Source: Nitrospira_D sp019636945 (GTDB taxonomy: Bacteria > Nitrospirota > Nitrospiria > Nitrospirales > Nitrospiraceae). Taken from it: a stretch of 64,000 nucleotides of DNA. Shown here in pieces: positions 25,169-33,840 of the stretch (position 1 is its first letter; each line of letters starts with the position of its first letter). The notes under the pieces are model-generated. The model saw nothing but the letters and a program-made list of their open reading frames with translations, ran no database searches and was not told the DNA's origin. Made by a program: the position numbers and the translations under genes. The DNA is taken from assembly GCF_047338595.1 (NCBI RefSeq), contig NZ_JBLFBO010000005.1, forward strand, positions 164,828 through 228,827, written 5' to 3'.

Positions 25169-26995
25169 ATGGCACACCACGAATCGGCTAAGGTTGCCAA
25201 CTCGTTTACCGTCATCGTCGCCACAGATTGTGGTAGTACCACCACTAAAGCGATTCTCATCGAAAAAGTTGGGGACACCTATCGGCAAACCTATCGTGGT
25301 GAAGCGCCGACGACTGTTGAGGCGCCGTTCGAAGATGTCACGCGCGGGGTGCTGAACGCCATTGCGGAAATTGAAGAGCTGTCAGGGCGTAAGATTTTGG
25401 CTGGTGATCAGATCATCACGCCTTGTCGCGATGAGAAGACGGGTGTCGATATCTACATCTCCACCAGCAGTGCGGGCGGTGGTCTCCAGATGATGGTGAC
25501 CGGTGTCGTACAAAATATGACGGGCGAGAGCGCGCAACGCGCAGCGCTGGGGGCCGGTGCGATCGTCATCGATGTGCTGGCGGCGAACGATGGCCGGTTG
25601 CCGCACGAAAAGATTGAGCGTATCCGTACCATGAGGCCGGACATGATCCTGATGGCCGGCGGAACGGACGGTGGGGCTGTGAATCACGTAGTGGAGATGG
25701 CCGAGTATGTGGCGGCGGCGGAACCGCGTCCCCGATTCGGAGTCACCTACAAGTTGCCGCTAATCTACGCAGGCAACAAGGAAGCTCAACCACAAGTCAG
25801 GAAGATCCTTGAAGAGAAATCTGCGCTCGTCGTGACGGACAACATTCGACCGGTGCTGGAACGCGAGAACCTCGCACCGGCGCGGAACAAGATCCACGAC
25901 CTGTTTCTGGAACATGTGATGCAGCAGGCGCCTGGCTATAAGAAGCTGATGGAAATGGCCGGCGCGCCTATCATGCCGACTCCAGCAGCCGTCGGCCTCA
26001 TTATGGAAGCGATCGCGAAGCGAGAACATCTGAACCTGATCGGCGTGGATATCGGTGGAGCCACGACCGACGTGTTTTCCGTGTTCGAGGGGGCATTCAA
26101 TCGAACGGTCAGTGCCAATCTTGGGATGTCCTACAGCGTGTCGAACGTCCTGGCTGAAGCGGGACTCGCCAATATCATGCGGTGGGTGCCGTTCACGATC
26201 GATGAACAGACGCTGCGGAACCGCATCAAGAACAAAATGATCCGTCCGACGACCATTCCGCAGACACTGGATGAGTTGCAAATTGAACAGGCGATTGCGC
26301 GTGAAGCCTTGCGGCTGGCCTTGATCCATCACAAGTCGCTGGCCACTGGGCTGAAAGGGGTTCAACAAGAACGGACGATTTCCGATGTGTTCGAACAGCA
26401 AGCTTCAGGCAAGTCACTGATCGATATGCTGAAGCTGGATCTGATCGTCGGAAGCGGCGGGATCTTGTCCCATGCCCCGCGTCGGATTCAATCCATGTTG
26501 ATGATGGTCGATGCCTACGAGCCGATGGGCTGTACGAGGGTATCGGTCGACAGCATCTTCATGATGCCGCACCTTGGTGTGCTCTCGACGATCAACGAAC
26601 AGGCTGCCACCGACGTGTTCGTGCGTGATTGCATGATCTATCTTGGTACCTGCGTGGCGCCGATTGGGCAAGGGAAAGACGGTGAGGTCTGTGCTGATAT
26701 TGAGACCACGTGGCCCGATGGGAAGCTCACCAAGGAACAATTGAGGTTCGGCGAGTTGAAGTTGTTTCCATTGGAAGGTGAGCAGAAGGCTACGATCAAG
26801 GTTCAGCCTGCCAAGGGTGTCAATATGGGTGCTGGGGCAGGCGTGGCTGTTACGAAAGAAGTCCATGGTGGTGTGGTTGGACTCTTGCTTGACGGACGTG
26901 GGCGACCACTCAAACTTCCGGCTGAACAACAGGCTCGTGTAGCGTCCCTCACGAAATGGTTCGACGCGGTCGGGCTCTATCCGAAGGAGAGCTGA
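25169..26995 (+). CDS. MutL/GlmL-like ASKHA-fold ATPase
   Basis: 608 residues from ATG 25169. The N-terminus VATDCGSTTTKAILIEK is the phosphate-1 loop of the actin/hexokinase/Hsp70 superfamily, and IGVDIGGATTDVFSVFEG (about 293) is the second phosphate-binding loop. Together they match the MutL family, named after the GlmL protein encoded beside glutamate mutase in clostridia, and presumed to be a reactivating or chaperone-like ATPase. No B12 mutase subunit is present in the window, so the partner must be different here. The next gene is 143 bases downstream. This MutL is unrelated to the DNA mismatch-repair protein of the same name. Confidence 0.8.
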   Translation: MAHHESAKVANSFTVIVATDCGSTTTKAILIEKVGDTYRQTYRGEAPTTVEAPFEDVTRGVLNAIAEIEELSGRKILAGDQIITPCRDEKTGVDIYISTSSAGGGLQMMVTGVVQNMTGESAQRAALGAGAIVIDVLAANDGRLPHEKIERIRTMRPDMILMAGGTDGGAVNHVVEMAEYVAAAEPRPRFGVTYKLPLIYAGNKEAQPQVRKILEEKSALVVTDNIRPVLERENLAPARNKIHDLFLEHVMQQAPGYKKLMEMAGAPIMPTPAAVGLIMEAIAKREHLNLIGVDIGGATTDVFSVFEGAFNRTVSANLGMSYSVSNVLAEAGLANIMRWVPFTIDEQTLRNRIKNKMIRPTTIPQTLDELQIEQAIAREALRLALIHHKSLATGLKGVQQERTISDVFEQQASGKSLIDMLKLDLIVGSGGILSHAPRRIQSMLMMVDAYEPMGCTRVSVDSIFMMPHLGVLSTINEQAATDVFVRDCMIYLGTCVAPIGQGKDGEVCADIETTWPDGKLTKEQLRFGELKLFPLEGEQKATIKVQPAKGVNMGAGAGVAVTKEVHGGVVGLLLDGRGRPLKLPAEQQARVASLTKWFDAVGLYPKES

Positions 26996-26997
26996 TG

Positions 26998-27120
26998 GCA
27001 GATAGCATATGGCGTATAGCCGAAGAGCAGAATGCTCACGACAGATTGCGCGTTCGAGTTCAGTTTATTTTGGGTCACGCCGGTTTTTGTGTGAACCAGG
27101 CCATTAGCCATATGCCATCA
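26998..27120. repeat. Imperfect inverted repeat, ATGGCGTATAGC type (copy 2)
   Basis: GCATATGGCGTATAGCC (about 27006) faces GGCCATTAGCCATATGCCATC (about 27099) in the spacer between the MutL-like gene and the next gene. It resembles the pair at 11267-11342. Confidence 0.45.
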
Positions 27121-27137
27121 ACCATTGGCTCTTAACT

Positions 27138-28262
27138 ATGGCTCATTCCTATACCCCCGGTCTCACAGTCACGGAACAGACGGTCATTCACCGTCGCCGG
27201 ATGCTACCGCTCCCAGGAAAAGTAGTAGTCGCCGTCGGCGATCGGGTGCGATCTGATCAGGTGGTGGCCAAAGCGGAGTTGCCCGGGAAAGTCTTTCCGA
27301 TCAACCTCGCTAATCAACTCAGCGTCACGCCTGGGGAGATGAAAGGGTATTTGACCAAACGAGAAGGTGATGCGGTCGCGAAGGACGAGATCCTGGCGGA
27401 GAATAACCCGCTGATCAAGTGGTTCAAGACGGAAATTCGCTCACCGGTCTCCGGCACGATCGAATCCATCTCGTCCGTCACGGGACAAGTCTTGTTACGT
27501 GAGCCGCCGCGAGTGCTGGAGCTGCTGGCCTATGTGGATGGCACAATCACCGACACGATTCCACAACAGGGTGTTGTGGTCGAGACGACCTGTAGTCTCG
27601 TTCAGGGCATTTTCGGCATTGGTGGGGAAACATCCGGTGACATTGTGGTTGCGGTACAAGCTCCGGATGAGCCATTGACGGCGAATCATCTCACGTCTGC
27701 CATGAAGGGCAAGGTGGTAGTAGGAGGCTCGTTTCTCTCAGCAGAGACGATGAAACAGGCGAAGGCTGTCGGCGTGGCTGGTCTCGTGGTTGGTGGGATT
27801 CATGATGAAGACCTCCGTGCCTTGCTGGGCTATGACCTGGGTGTCGCCATTACGGGCACCGAACAGGTGGGGTTTACGTTGATCCTGACCGAGGGGTTTG
27901 GGACCATTCCGATGGCCGCAAAGACATTCACGCTTCTCTCATCCCATGCTGGTCAGAAAGCCTCGATTTCCGGGGCGACACAGATCAGGGCCGGCGTGAT
28001 TCGTCCGGAGATTATCATTCCGCAGAGAGACGGACAGCCAAAGACGGCCGGCCAATCGCAACGGGAAGGTATTCGACTCGGCGATCCGGTTCGGATTATC
28101 CGCGATCCGATGTTTGGGCGGATCGGTGAAGTGTCGGCGCTCCCGTCCGAGCTGACCAAGATTCCCACGGAGAGTGAGGTGAGGGTCTTAGAGGTCAAAT
28201 TTGCTGACGGAAAGACTGCTGTGATTCCAAGGACGAATATCGAAGTGATTGAAGGGGCGTGA
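27138..28262 (+). CDS. Uncharacterised protein with barrel-sandwich segments and C-terminal KOW-like motif
   Basis: 374 residues. The N-terminal half has two lipoyl/biotinyl-like barrel-sandwich stretches (PGKVVVAVGDRVRSDQVVAK and RSPVSGTIESISSVTGQVL), without the modified lysine. The middle is a Gly/Val-rich alpha/beta region (SAMKGKVVVGGSFLSAE, GVAGLVVGGIHDED). The C-terminus has a KOW-like beta segment (GDPVRIIRDPMFGRIGEVS, ending KTAVIPRTNIEVIEGA). No signal peptide or membrane span is present. The domain mix suggests a scaffold or adaptor linking the MutL-like ATPase to the membrane proteins downstream, which is inference from context. Confidence 0.55.
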   Translation: MAHSYTPGLTVTEQTVIHRRRMLPLPGKVVVAVGDRVRSDQVVAKAELPGKVFPINLANQLSVTPGEMKGYLTKREGDAVAKDEILAENNPLIKWFKTEIRSPVSGTIESISSVTGQVLLREPPRVLELLAYVDGTITDTIPQQGVVVETTCSLVQGIFGIGGETSGDIVVAVQAPDEPLTANHLTSAMKGKVVVGGSFLSAETMKQAKAVGVAGLVVGGIHDEDLRALLGYDLGVAITGTEQVGFTLILTEGFGTIPMAAKTFTLLSSHAGQKASISGATQIRAGVIRPEIIIPQRDGQPKTAGQSQREGIRLGDPVRIIRDPMFGRIGEVSALPSELTKIPTESEVRVLEVKFADGKTAVIPRTNIEVIEGA

Positions 28263-28287
28263 GTGAGAAGTGAGGGGTGAGGAGTAA

Positions 28288-28320
28288 AGAGTGAAGCGTG
28301 AAGCGTATCTCGTGAAGCGC
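28288..28320. repeat. GTGAAGCG repeat cluster 2
   Basis: Three GTGAAGCG units in direct order within 33 bases. They overlap the annotated start of the next gene, so its first residues may derive from repeat DNA. Confidence 0.5.
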
Positions 28321-29571
28321 CGGAATGCTCGCTCAGCCTGCCGGTTGTTAGGCGCGATTGTCTGGGCGATGAATGTATTGGTATCACCTGCCTTGGCAGA
28401 GGTGCCGATTACTGCTCCACAGGAGGTGCGGGTTTTTGATACGCCGAACGACGGAGGAGAAAGCCTCACGGTTCAGTGGGCGCCGATGCCATGGGATGGT
28501 CCAGACATCCGTTACCAGGTTCTAGTCGGAGATGCTGCTACCACCGACCCTCAGAACATGACGGTCGTCTCGGAGTTTCCAGCTAATTCCAAGTACGTCA
28601 AAGATGTGAAAACGGCTTGGTGGACAAGGACGGCGGAGAAGACGTGGCATCAGGCGATGGTGAAAAGTACGAAGGGTCTGGAGATCAAGGATGACCAGCC
28701 CTATGCCGTGGCGGTGGCCACCATTCAGGCCGATCAGCGCCGTTTCAGTGAGGTCCAGGTTGCGACGCCGGCGGCCAATTGGTTCAACTGGAACCAGCTC
28801 AATAATTTGGTCATCGGGCTGTCGTTCGGTGGCCTGGTCTTTTTTGCGATCAGTTACGCGAAGCGACACGAGATTTTCCTCCGTCGGATTCCAGGGTTGG
28901 ATGCCGTCGACGAAGCCATTGGCCGGGCAACGGAGCTGGGCAAGCCGATTCTCTACCTCACCGGTGCCCATGATCTGCATGACCCCTCGACGATCGCCGC
29001 CGCGGTCATTCTCGGGAAGGTGGCGAAACGGGCCGCGCTCTATGAAACGGAACTGATGGTGCCTCACCGCGAGCCGATCACGATGGCGGTGTGTCAGGAG
29101 ATTACCAAGCAGGCCTATTTGGAAGCAGGGAAGCCGGACCTCTTCAAGGAGGACGCCAACTTTTTTATCACGTCGGATCAGTTCAGCTATACGGCGGCGG
29201 TGGACGGCATCATGTTACGTAAGAAGCCTGCGGCGAATTTTTTCATGGGGCACTATTTCGCTGAGTCGTTGCTCCTGACGGAAACAGGAGCCAGTACCGG
29301 GGCCATTCAAATCGCCGGGACCGATGCGGACCACCAATTGCCGTTTTTCGTGACGACCTGCGACTACACCTTGATCGGTGAGGAGCTCTACGCTGCCAGT
29401 GCCTACCTCTCTAAGGAGTCGGTCCAGATCGGAACATTGCGTGGGCAGGACATCGGAAAGGCCATGATTCTCACGGCATTGGCCGTGGGAACCGTCTTGG
29501 CAACAGTGGGTGTAGTCACCGGCGCGCAATGGCCGCAGTACTTTCTTGATCTCATGAGGGACCTGAAATGA
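28291..29571 (+). CDS. DUF6754-like exported/membrane protein with fibronectin-III-like domain
   Basis: Up to 426 residues. A signal-like hydrophobic stretch ends in VSPALAEVP, followed by a fibronectin-type-III-like domain (TAPQEVRVFDTPNDGG...LTVQWAP). A membrane segment (LVIGLSFGGLVFFAISYA, about 172-190) precedes a large cytosolic-looking domain (LDAVDEAIGRATELGKPIL, then GGxTG-like ALYETELMVPHR), and a last membrane segment ends near 415. I believe this matches DUF6754, of unknown function. The start is uncertain because the GTG at 28291 lies inside repeat DNA; a TTG near 28345 is an alternative. The stop overlaps the next start (ATGA). Confidence 0.6.
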   Translation: MKREAYLVKRRNARSACRLLGAIVWAMNVLVSPALAEVPITAPQEVRVFDTPNDGGESLTVQWAPMPWDGPDIRYQVLVGDAATTDPQNMTVVSEFPANSKYVKDVKTAWWTRTAEKTWHQAMVKSTKGLEIKDDQPYAVAVATIQADQRRFSEVQVATPAANWFNWNQLNNLVIGLSFGGLVFFAISYAKRHEIFLRRIPGLDAVDEAIGRATELGKPILYLTGAHDLHDPSTIAAAVILGKVAKRAALYETELMVPHREPITMAVCQEITKQAYLEAGKPDLFKEDANFFITSDQFSYTAAVDGIMLRKKPAANFFMGHYFAESLLLTETGASTGAIQIAGTDADHQLPFFVTTCDYTLIGEELYAASAYLSKESVQIGTLRGQDIGKAMILTALAVGTVLATVGVVTGAQWPQYFLDLMRDLK

Positions 29572-30218
29572 TCTTTTTGCGCCGGCAACTTCCGCTGTTG
29601 ATCACGCTGGTCACAGGATTGCTGTTTGCCGCCCAGTACTATGTGCCGCATCCGGCGTCAGAGCAGATGCTCACGTCTGCCACCAAGTGGATGCAGATCG
29701 TCGGCGGGTTTGCGTTGATTTTGGGGGTGACCAGCCTGTTCCATCAACATGCGGTCAAGATCAAACGCCATGAAGCAGGCTGGGGGTATAGCCTCGTACT
29801 CTATGTCGGTATGCTCGGCACCATCGTGGTCGGGCTCTGGGCCAATGGAAAAGAAAGCATCGACGGCACAATGACGGCGTTCGGCTGGGTCTACAACTTC
29901 ATGATGGTGCCGCTGCAAGGCACCATGTTCGCCATTTTGGCCTTCTTTATCGCCTCGGCCGCCTATCGGTCGTTCAGGGCCAGAAGTCGCGAAGCGGCGG
30001 TGCTCTTGGTTGCCGCTGTGATCGTCATGATGGGACGGGTGCCGCTGGGGGAGTATCTGATTCCCCTCAGTGGCGATGTGTCCTCATGGATTTTGAACGT
30101 ACTGAACTCGTCCGTCCGTCGGGCCATTCTGATTGGGGTCAGCCTTGGAGCCATCGCCCTGTCATTCAAGATCATCTTCGGCGTGGAACGATCGTATCTG
30201 GGTGGGGGAAAAGAGTAA
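29568..30218 (+). CDS. Polytopic membrane protein of the MutL-like cluster
   Basis: 216 residues, about six hydrophobic segments (roughly residues 8-25, 42-60, 75-92, 104-132, 142-157, 185-204). The start overlaps the preceding stop, so the two are translationally coupled. No motif assigns a transport or enzyme family. It is conserved in context with its neighbours, by my recollection of Nitrospira genomes. Confidence 0.55.
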   Translation: MIFLRRQLPLLITLVTGLLFAAQYYVPHPASEQMLTSATKWMQIVGGFALILGVTSLFHQHAVKIKRHEAGWGYSLVLYVGMLGTIVVGLWANGKESIDGTMTAFGWVYNFMMVPLQGTMFAILAFFIASAAYRSFRARSREAAVLLVAAVIVMMGRVPLGEYLIPLSGDVSSWILNVLNSSVRRAILIGVSLGAIALSFKIIFGVERSYLGGGKE

Positions 30219-30286
30219 CGTGAAGCGTCGTTCGTCTTTCGTGAAGCGCAGGTTATTCCGGACGAGATAAGCTTCACGCTTCACGA
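30219..30286. repeat. GTGAAGCG / CGCTTCAC repeat cluster 3
   Basis: ACGTGAAGCGTC and TCGTGAAGCGCA are followed by GCTTCACGCTTCACGAGG, giving an inverted arrangement able to form a hairpin between two cluster genes. Confidence 0.55.
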
Positions 30287-30296
30287 GGAACAGACC

Positions 30297-31136
30297 ATGA
30301 GTTTCGCGGAGCGCATGCTCAAGATCGATCGGCGGATCATCTTCTTGATGATCGGTCTCTGCACCCTGTTGCCGTTACTCTATCCGGTCGGGTTGCCGAT
30401 CAAGATTTCTTCGGAAGTGCGTGGTGTGTACGATCACATTGAGTCGTTACCGGAAGGGTCGGTATTCCTGCTCTCGATTGATTTTGACCCGGCCTCGAAG
30501 CCGGAGCTGTACCCGCAAGCGATTTCACTGCTCCGACATGCGTTCAGGAAAAACCTACGTGTCATGACGATGACCTTATGGGTGTCCGGCACCGGAATGG
30601 CGGACCAGATCGTGACGCAGGTCGCCAAAGAGATGGGGAAGGAATACGGAAAGGACTATGCGTTTCTCGGTTGGAGTCCCGGTGGGCAGGCTGTGATCAT
30701 CAATATGGGACAGGATCTCTACTCGGCTTTTCCCAGTGACTATGGCGGCAAGCCCACGAAGGGCTTACCAGTATTAGACGGCGTGCGCAATTTGAAAGAT
30801 GTGACGTACCTGGTCAGTCTCGGAGCGGGGCGACCAGGGGTGGAAGAGTGGTACGTGTTCGGGAAGGATAAACATAAGTTCGAAATGGGTGGAGGCTGTA
30901 CGGGTGTGATGGCCCCCGGGCTATATCCGCTGTTACGGAGTGGGCAGATCAACGGCCTGATCGGTGGACTTCGCGGGGCGGCGGAATATGAAAGCTTGAT
31001 CGGTCAAAAAGGCAAAGCGGTGGCCGGGATGGATGCACAATCAGCGACCCATGTGGCGATCATTGCGCTCGTGATCATGTGCAACCTGATCTATTTTTCA
31101 CAACGTCGAGCCTTACGGGCCCAGGGGCACATCTGA
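30297..31136 (+). CDS. Membrane-anchored protein of unknown function in the MutL-like cluster
   Basis: 279 residues with one N-terminal membrane segment (IIFLMIGLCTLLPLLYPVG) and one near the C-terminus (VAIIALVIMCNLIYFS). The loop between them is an alpha/beta domain with LPEGSVFLLSIDFDPAS, a helix RKNLRVMTMTLWVSGTGM and GWSPGGQAVIINMGQD. The topology suggests a large extracytoplasmic or cytoplasmic domain held at both ends. No catalytic motif is recognised. Its conserved neighbours point to a shared membrane complex. Confidence 0.5.
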   Translation: MSFAERMLKIDRRIIFLMIGLCTLLPLLYPVGLPIKISSEVRGVYDHIESLPEGSVFLLSIDFDPASKPELYPQAISLLRHAFRKNLRVMTMTLWVSGTGMADQIVTQVAKEMGKEYGKDYAFLGWSPGGQAVIINMGQDLYSAFPSDYGGKPTKGLPVLDGVRNLKDVTYLVSLGAGRPGVEEWYVFGKDKHKFEMGGGCTGVMAPGLYPLLRSGQINGLIGGLRGAAEYESLIGQKGKAVAGMDAQSATHVAIIALVIMCNLIYFSQRRALRAQGHI

Positions 31137-31146
31137 TGTGGAACAA

Positions 31147-31222
31147 GTTAAGACTAAGGTTGAGGTGAAGGGTGAAGCAATTGTGGCAGTCCTTATCCTC
31201 AGCCTCGATCTCAACCTTTGCG
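31147..31222. repeat. Imperfect inverted repeat rich in AAGGTTGAGG
   Basis: TAAGGTTGAGGTGAAGG faces CCTCGATCTCAACCTTTGC in the spacer between two membrane-protein genes. It resembles the pair near 17513. Confidence 0.3.
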
Positions 31223-31236
31223 TGGGTTGGTGACTG

Positions 31237-31986
31237 ATGGATGCAACAGTGTTCGGCGCATGGGTGGCAACAGGATTAACGCTCCTGATCTTTTCCTTTC
31301 TCTATAAGGACACCCCGCTTTTTAAATTCGCCGAACATCTCTACGTCGGGGTCTCGCTTGGGTATACGATCGTGAAGACCTACGACACCGTCATTCTCCA
31401 CCTCATCGTCAAGCCGATTGTCGAGAATGGAGAGTTCGCTCTTCTCATCCCCGTGGCGATCGGGATGCTCATGTTGACGCGGTATGTGCCGAAGGCAGCT
31501 TGGATGTCCCGCTATGCCTTTGCGTTCATCGTAGGCATGGGATCAGGGTTGGCCATTCCACGGACGATCTCGTCGTTCATTTTGAAACAAATCGAGGATA
31601 CCGTGCGGCCGCTCTTGTCGATTGTGGGACCGGATGGGCTCACCTTTTCAATGAACTTGCTCAATCCGGCCAGTAACCTCAATGCCATCATTATCTTGCT
31701 GGGGGTGAGCTCGGTGCTCTTCTATTTTTTCTTTTCGATCGAGCACAGCGGAGCGGGGAAGGCGGTGGCGCGAACCGGCATCATGTTCCTGATGATCTCC
31801 TTCGGCGCCGGATTTGGGTATACCGTCATGGCCCGCATGTCGCTCTTGATCGGACGGCTGAGCGATCTCATTGAGTTTTCAGACGCCTCCTACGGGCGGC
31901 CCACCATCTGGTTGGCCCTCTTGACCATGGGGACTCTCGTTGTCCTCAGTCGCCGCACGAAGCCTGAGCCGCCACACGAAGGGTGA
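31237..31986 (+). CDS. Polytopic membrane protein closing the MutL-like cluster
   Basis: 249 residues with about seven hydrophobic segments, including FGAWVATGLTLLIFSFLY at the N-terminus and IWLALLTMGTLVVLS near the end. It ends in a short charged tail. No recognised family. It is the last gene on the plus strand before the minus-strand nucleotidyltransferase module and is probably the end of the functional unit that starts at 24652. Confidence 0.5.
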   Translation: MDATVFGAWVATGLTLLIFSFLYKDTPLFKFAEHLYVGVSLGYTIVKTYDTVILHLIVKPIVENGEFALLIPVAIGMLMLTRYVPKAAWMSRYAFAFIVGMGSGLAIPRTISSFILKQIEDTVRPLLSIVGPDGLTFSMNLLNPASNLNAIIILLGVSSVLFYFFFSIEHSGAGKAVARTGIMFLMISFGAGFGYTVMARMSLLIGRLSDLIEFSDASYGRPTIWLALLTMGTLVVLSRRTKPEPPHEG

Positions 31987-32224
31987 GGCTCATGGTGAGG
32001 CGAACAGCCCTGTGCTGATTCCGTTCGTGGCAGTACCCTCTCGAAGATGCAGATGATCGGCATCACCCGTCCTGAGTAGAGCATAGTCTTCAACCAGGTT
32101 TATTGGTGCGGGAGAACCAGCAGCAGGCTGAATAGCAACATGGAGTCGTTGTGTCTGTGGCATGCACGGTACAAGAGTTGGGACCATACGGCTGGGAATG
32201 TATTGCGTTGGCCGCGCGGTGGCG
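31987..32224. other. Gene-free spacer, convergent gene ends
   Basis: About 240 bases between the last membrane-protein gene and the minus-strand nucleotidyltransferase stop. No strong terminator hairpin with a T-run was seen. Nothing else to report. Confidence 0.4.
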
Positions 32225-33085
32225 TTACTCGCGTGCCGGCTGACGCCGTCTCGCAAGTTTCTGCTGAGTAGCCTTTTCGGATACCGCCCGTTCAAACATC
32301 GCGGCAGTAATCTCGGCATTGCTTGGCCACTGGCCCCGCCGCTGCCCGGCATGCGTGTGATAGTCCGACAGCCGACCAGGATCAGGCTGTACGACTTCGC
32401 TGCCACGCAGAAACAGCAACCCAACGGCATCCGTGGGCATGCGGCTGACAAAGGCATCAGCCTCATCAAGCGCCGTACGAAGCCGTGCCAGGATCACCGT
32501 GGGATCGAGAGGCTGACTCGTGTGTAGGGCATGCCACTCACTGGCCGGGTAGCGGGCATTACGGCGAATTTCAGCAATCAGGCCTTCAGGCGTAAAGCCA
32601 GGCGACTTTTCCGCTGCTGCCCACACAACCGCGCCAAGAGGGAGAATGGTATTGTGAATCGTCACCAGATCAACCAAGTCGCGCACTTCTCGGCGGCCAA
32701 CCGCCGCCATGACTTTATTGGTGGCCAGATCAACCGGGTGGAGGAGATAACCGAACATCTCATCCTGCACGGCCGGGAAAAACCGAAAGTCACTGTCTGC
32801 CACCCACTCAAGTCTGGTGGCCGTCTGATGGCGCGTCACTTCAGCGGTATAGATCACGGGCAGTTGCCGCAGCCATGCGACACGGTAACCCGCCGCGTCA
32901 AGGATCTTGGCGTCAGTCAGGGCTGCCTGGACAACCCGCTCCTCACGATCGTGGAAGATGTCGATATCGCCTGAGTACCGAGGTGCATCCTGATTGAGCG
33001 CCGTGGCCCCCGCAACATAACTTTCCGGATCGCGCTGCGCGGCGAGCAACCGAAGAATCTCGGTCTGGATCTTAGTGAGGGGCAC
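32225..33085 (-). CDS. AbiEii/AbiGii-like nucleotidyltransferase
   Basis: 286 residues from the GTG at 33085. A longer frame to 33157 is less likely. The motif GATALN, then SGDIDIFHD (about 44-52), is the nucleotidyltransferase signature of AbiEii-like proteins and related minimal nucleotidyltransferases. LLHPVDLATNKVMAAVGRREVRDLVDL matches the conserved second half of the family. AbiEii toxins add nucleotides to tRNA or other targets. The start overlaps the preceding 70-residue gene, a toxin-antitoxin-like layout, but the partner is not a recognised AbiEi. Confidence 0.7.
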   Translation of the reverse strand: MPLTKIQTEILRLLAAQRDPESYVAGATALNQDAPRYSGDIDIFHDREERVVQAALTDAKILDAAGYRVAWLRQLPVIYTAEVTRHQTATRLEWVADSDFRFFPAVQDEMFGYLLHPVDLATNKVMAAVGRREVRDLVDLVTIHNTILPLGAVVWAAAEKSPGFTPEGLIAEIRRNARYPASEWHALHTSQPLDPTVILARLRTALDEADAFVSRMPTDAVGLLFLRGSEVVQPDPGRLSDYHTHAGQRRGQWPSNAEITAAMFERAVSEKATQQKLARRRQPARE

Positions 33086-33284
33086 GACACGCCTGTTCAA
33101 TTTGTTCAGCCAAACGACGGGCCTGTCGATCGCCTTCGATCCGTAAGGCTCTCGCAATCACCAGCGCGTCCGCAGGCGTCGGATCATCGAGTACCCGCTT
33201 ATCCCAGAGCGCCCGCGCACCAAACTGTTCGAAGGCCTGTCGGTACAGGCTGGTGTAGTCACGTGTGGGTTGTGCGTATCCCAT
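33072..33284 (-). CDS. Small partner of the nucleotidyltransferase (putative antitoxin)
   Basis: 70 residues from the ATG at 33284. The sequence YRQAFEQFGARALWDKR followed by ADALVIARALRIEGDRQARRLAEQIEQ is helical and charged. It overlaps the nucleotidyltransferase gene by 14 bases. I know of no named family; the antitoxin role rests on position and size only. Confidence 0.5.
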   Translation of the reverse strand: MGYAQPTRDYTSLYRQAFEQFGARALWDKRVLDDPTPADALVIARALRIEGDRQARRLAEQIEQACRAPH

Positions 33285-33317
33285 ACTGCAGATTCTTAAC
33301 ATGGGTCCAGCCGGCAT

Positions 33318-33840
33318 TCAATCGTAGAAGGGAATTGTGGAGCCCCACGGCTTAACAGCCGTGGTCCCTGTTGTGTCTTCGGCGGAACCCGCCGAAGCAG
33401 CCATTTCACGCTGCGAAGGCCGGGCGCCAAGGCTTCGGCTCGCCGCCCAGAGTCTCGGCCGACGGGTCGGAGGACACCCACTGCGCATTCCTCTACAGCG
33501 TGACAGCTGTGGCTTCCTGCGGAGGTGGGTGAACCAGACGCGAGACGATCAGGCTGCGGCACTGGCAGGATCCTGACCCATGAGCGCAGCAAGATGGGCG
33601 TGGCACATCAAGATTGACTCCCACCAGATGCGGTCGCTCCGCCATCGATTGACTCAGCCCATCAGGTGATGCGTCCCGGCAACCAGCTCCTCGCTCGGCT
33701 TTTCCCACCCAGGTCTTTTCCGGATGCATCTCTCGCCCTTCGATACGACTCAGGGTCATGAATATGTCGAACGGTGGGGCGTGAACTGAACAGACGGTGG
33801 AGATGTGGACGCTAATCGGATCGGGGCAAGGGGGGTTAAA
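33318..33840. other. Gene-free stretch with two tandem perfect hairpins
   Basis: CCACGGCT-TAAC-AGCCGTGG (33345-33364) and CTTCGGCGG-AAC-CCGCCGAAG (33377-33397) are perfect hairpins 12 bases apart. The rest, to 33840, has only weak open frames on both strands, without recognisable domains. It may hold remnants of a lost partner of the YgiT-type gene. Confidence 0.5.

Noticed and set aside
25169..26995. DNA mismatch-repair MutL or a hydantoinase
   Set aside because: The two phosphate loops and the absence of a GHKL motif rule out mismatch-repair MutL. There is no hydantoinase A-type catalytic domain.
33345..33397. Integron attC-like site made of two hairpins
   Set aside because: The TAAC core is not accompanied by the RYYYAAC/GTTRRRY pair, and no integrase is near.
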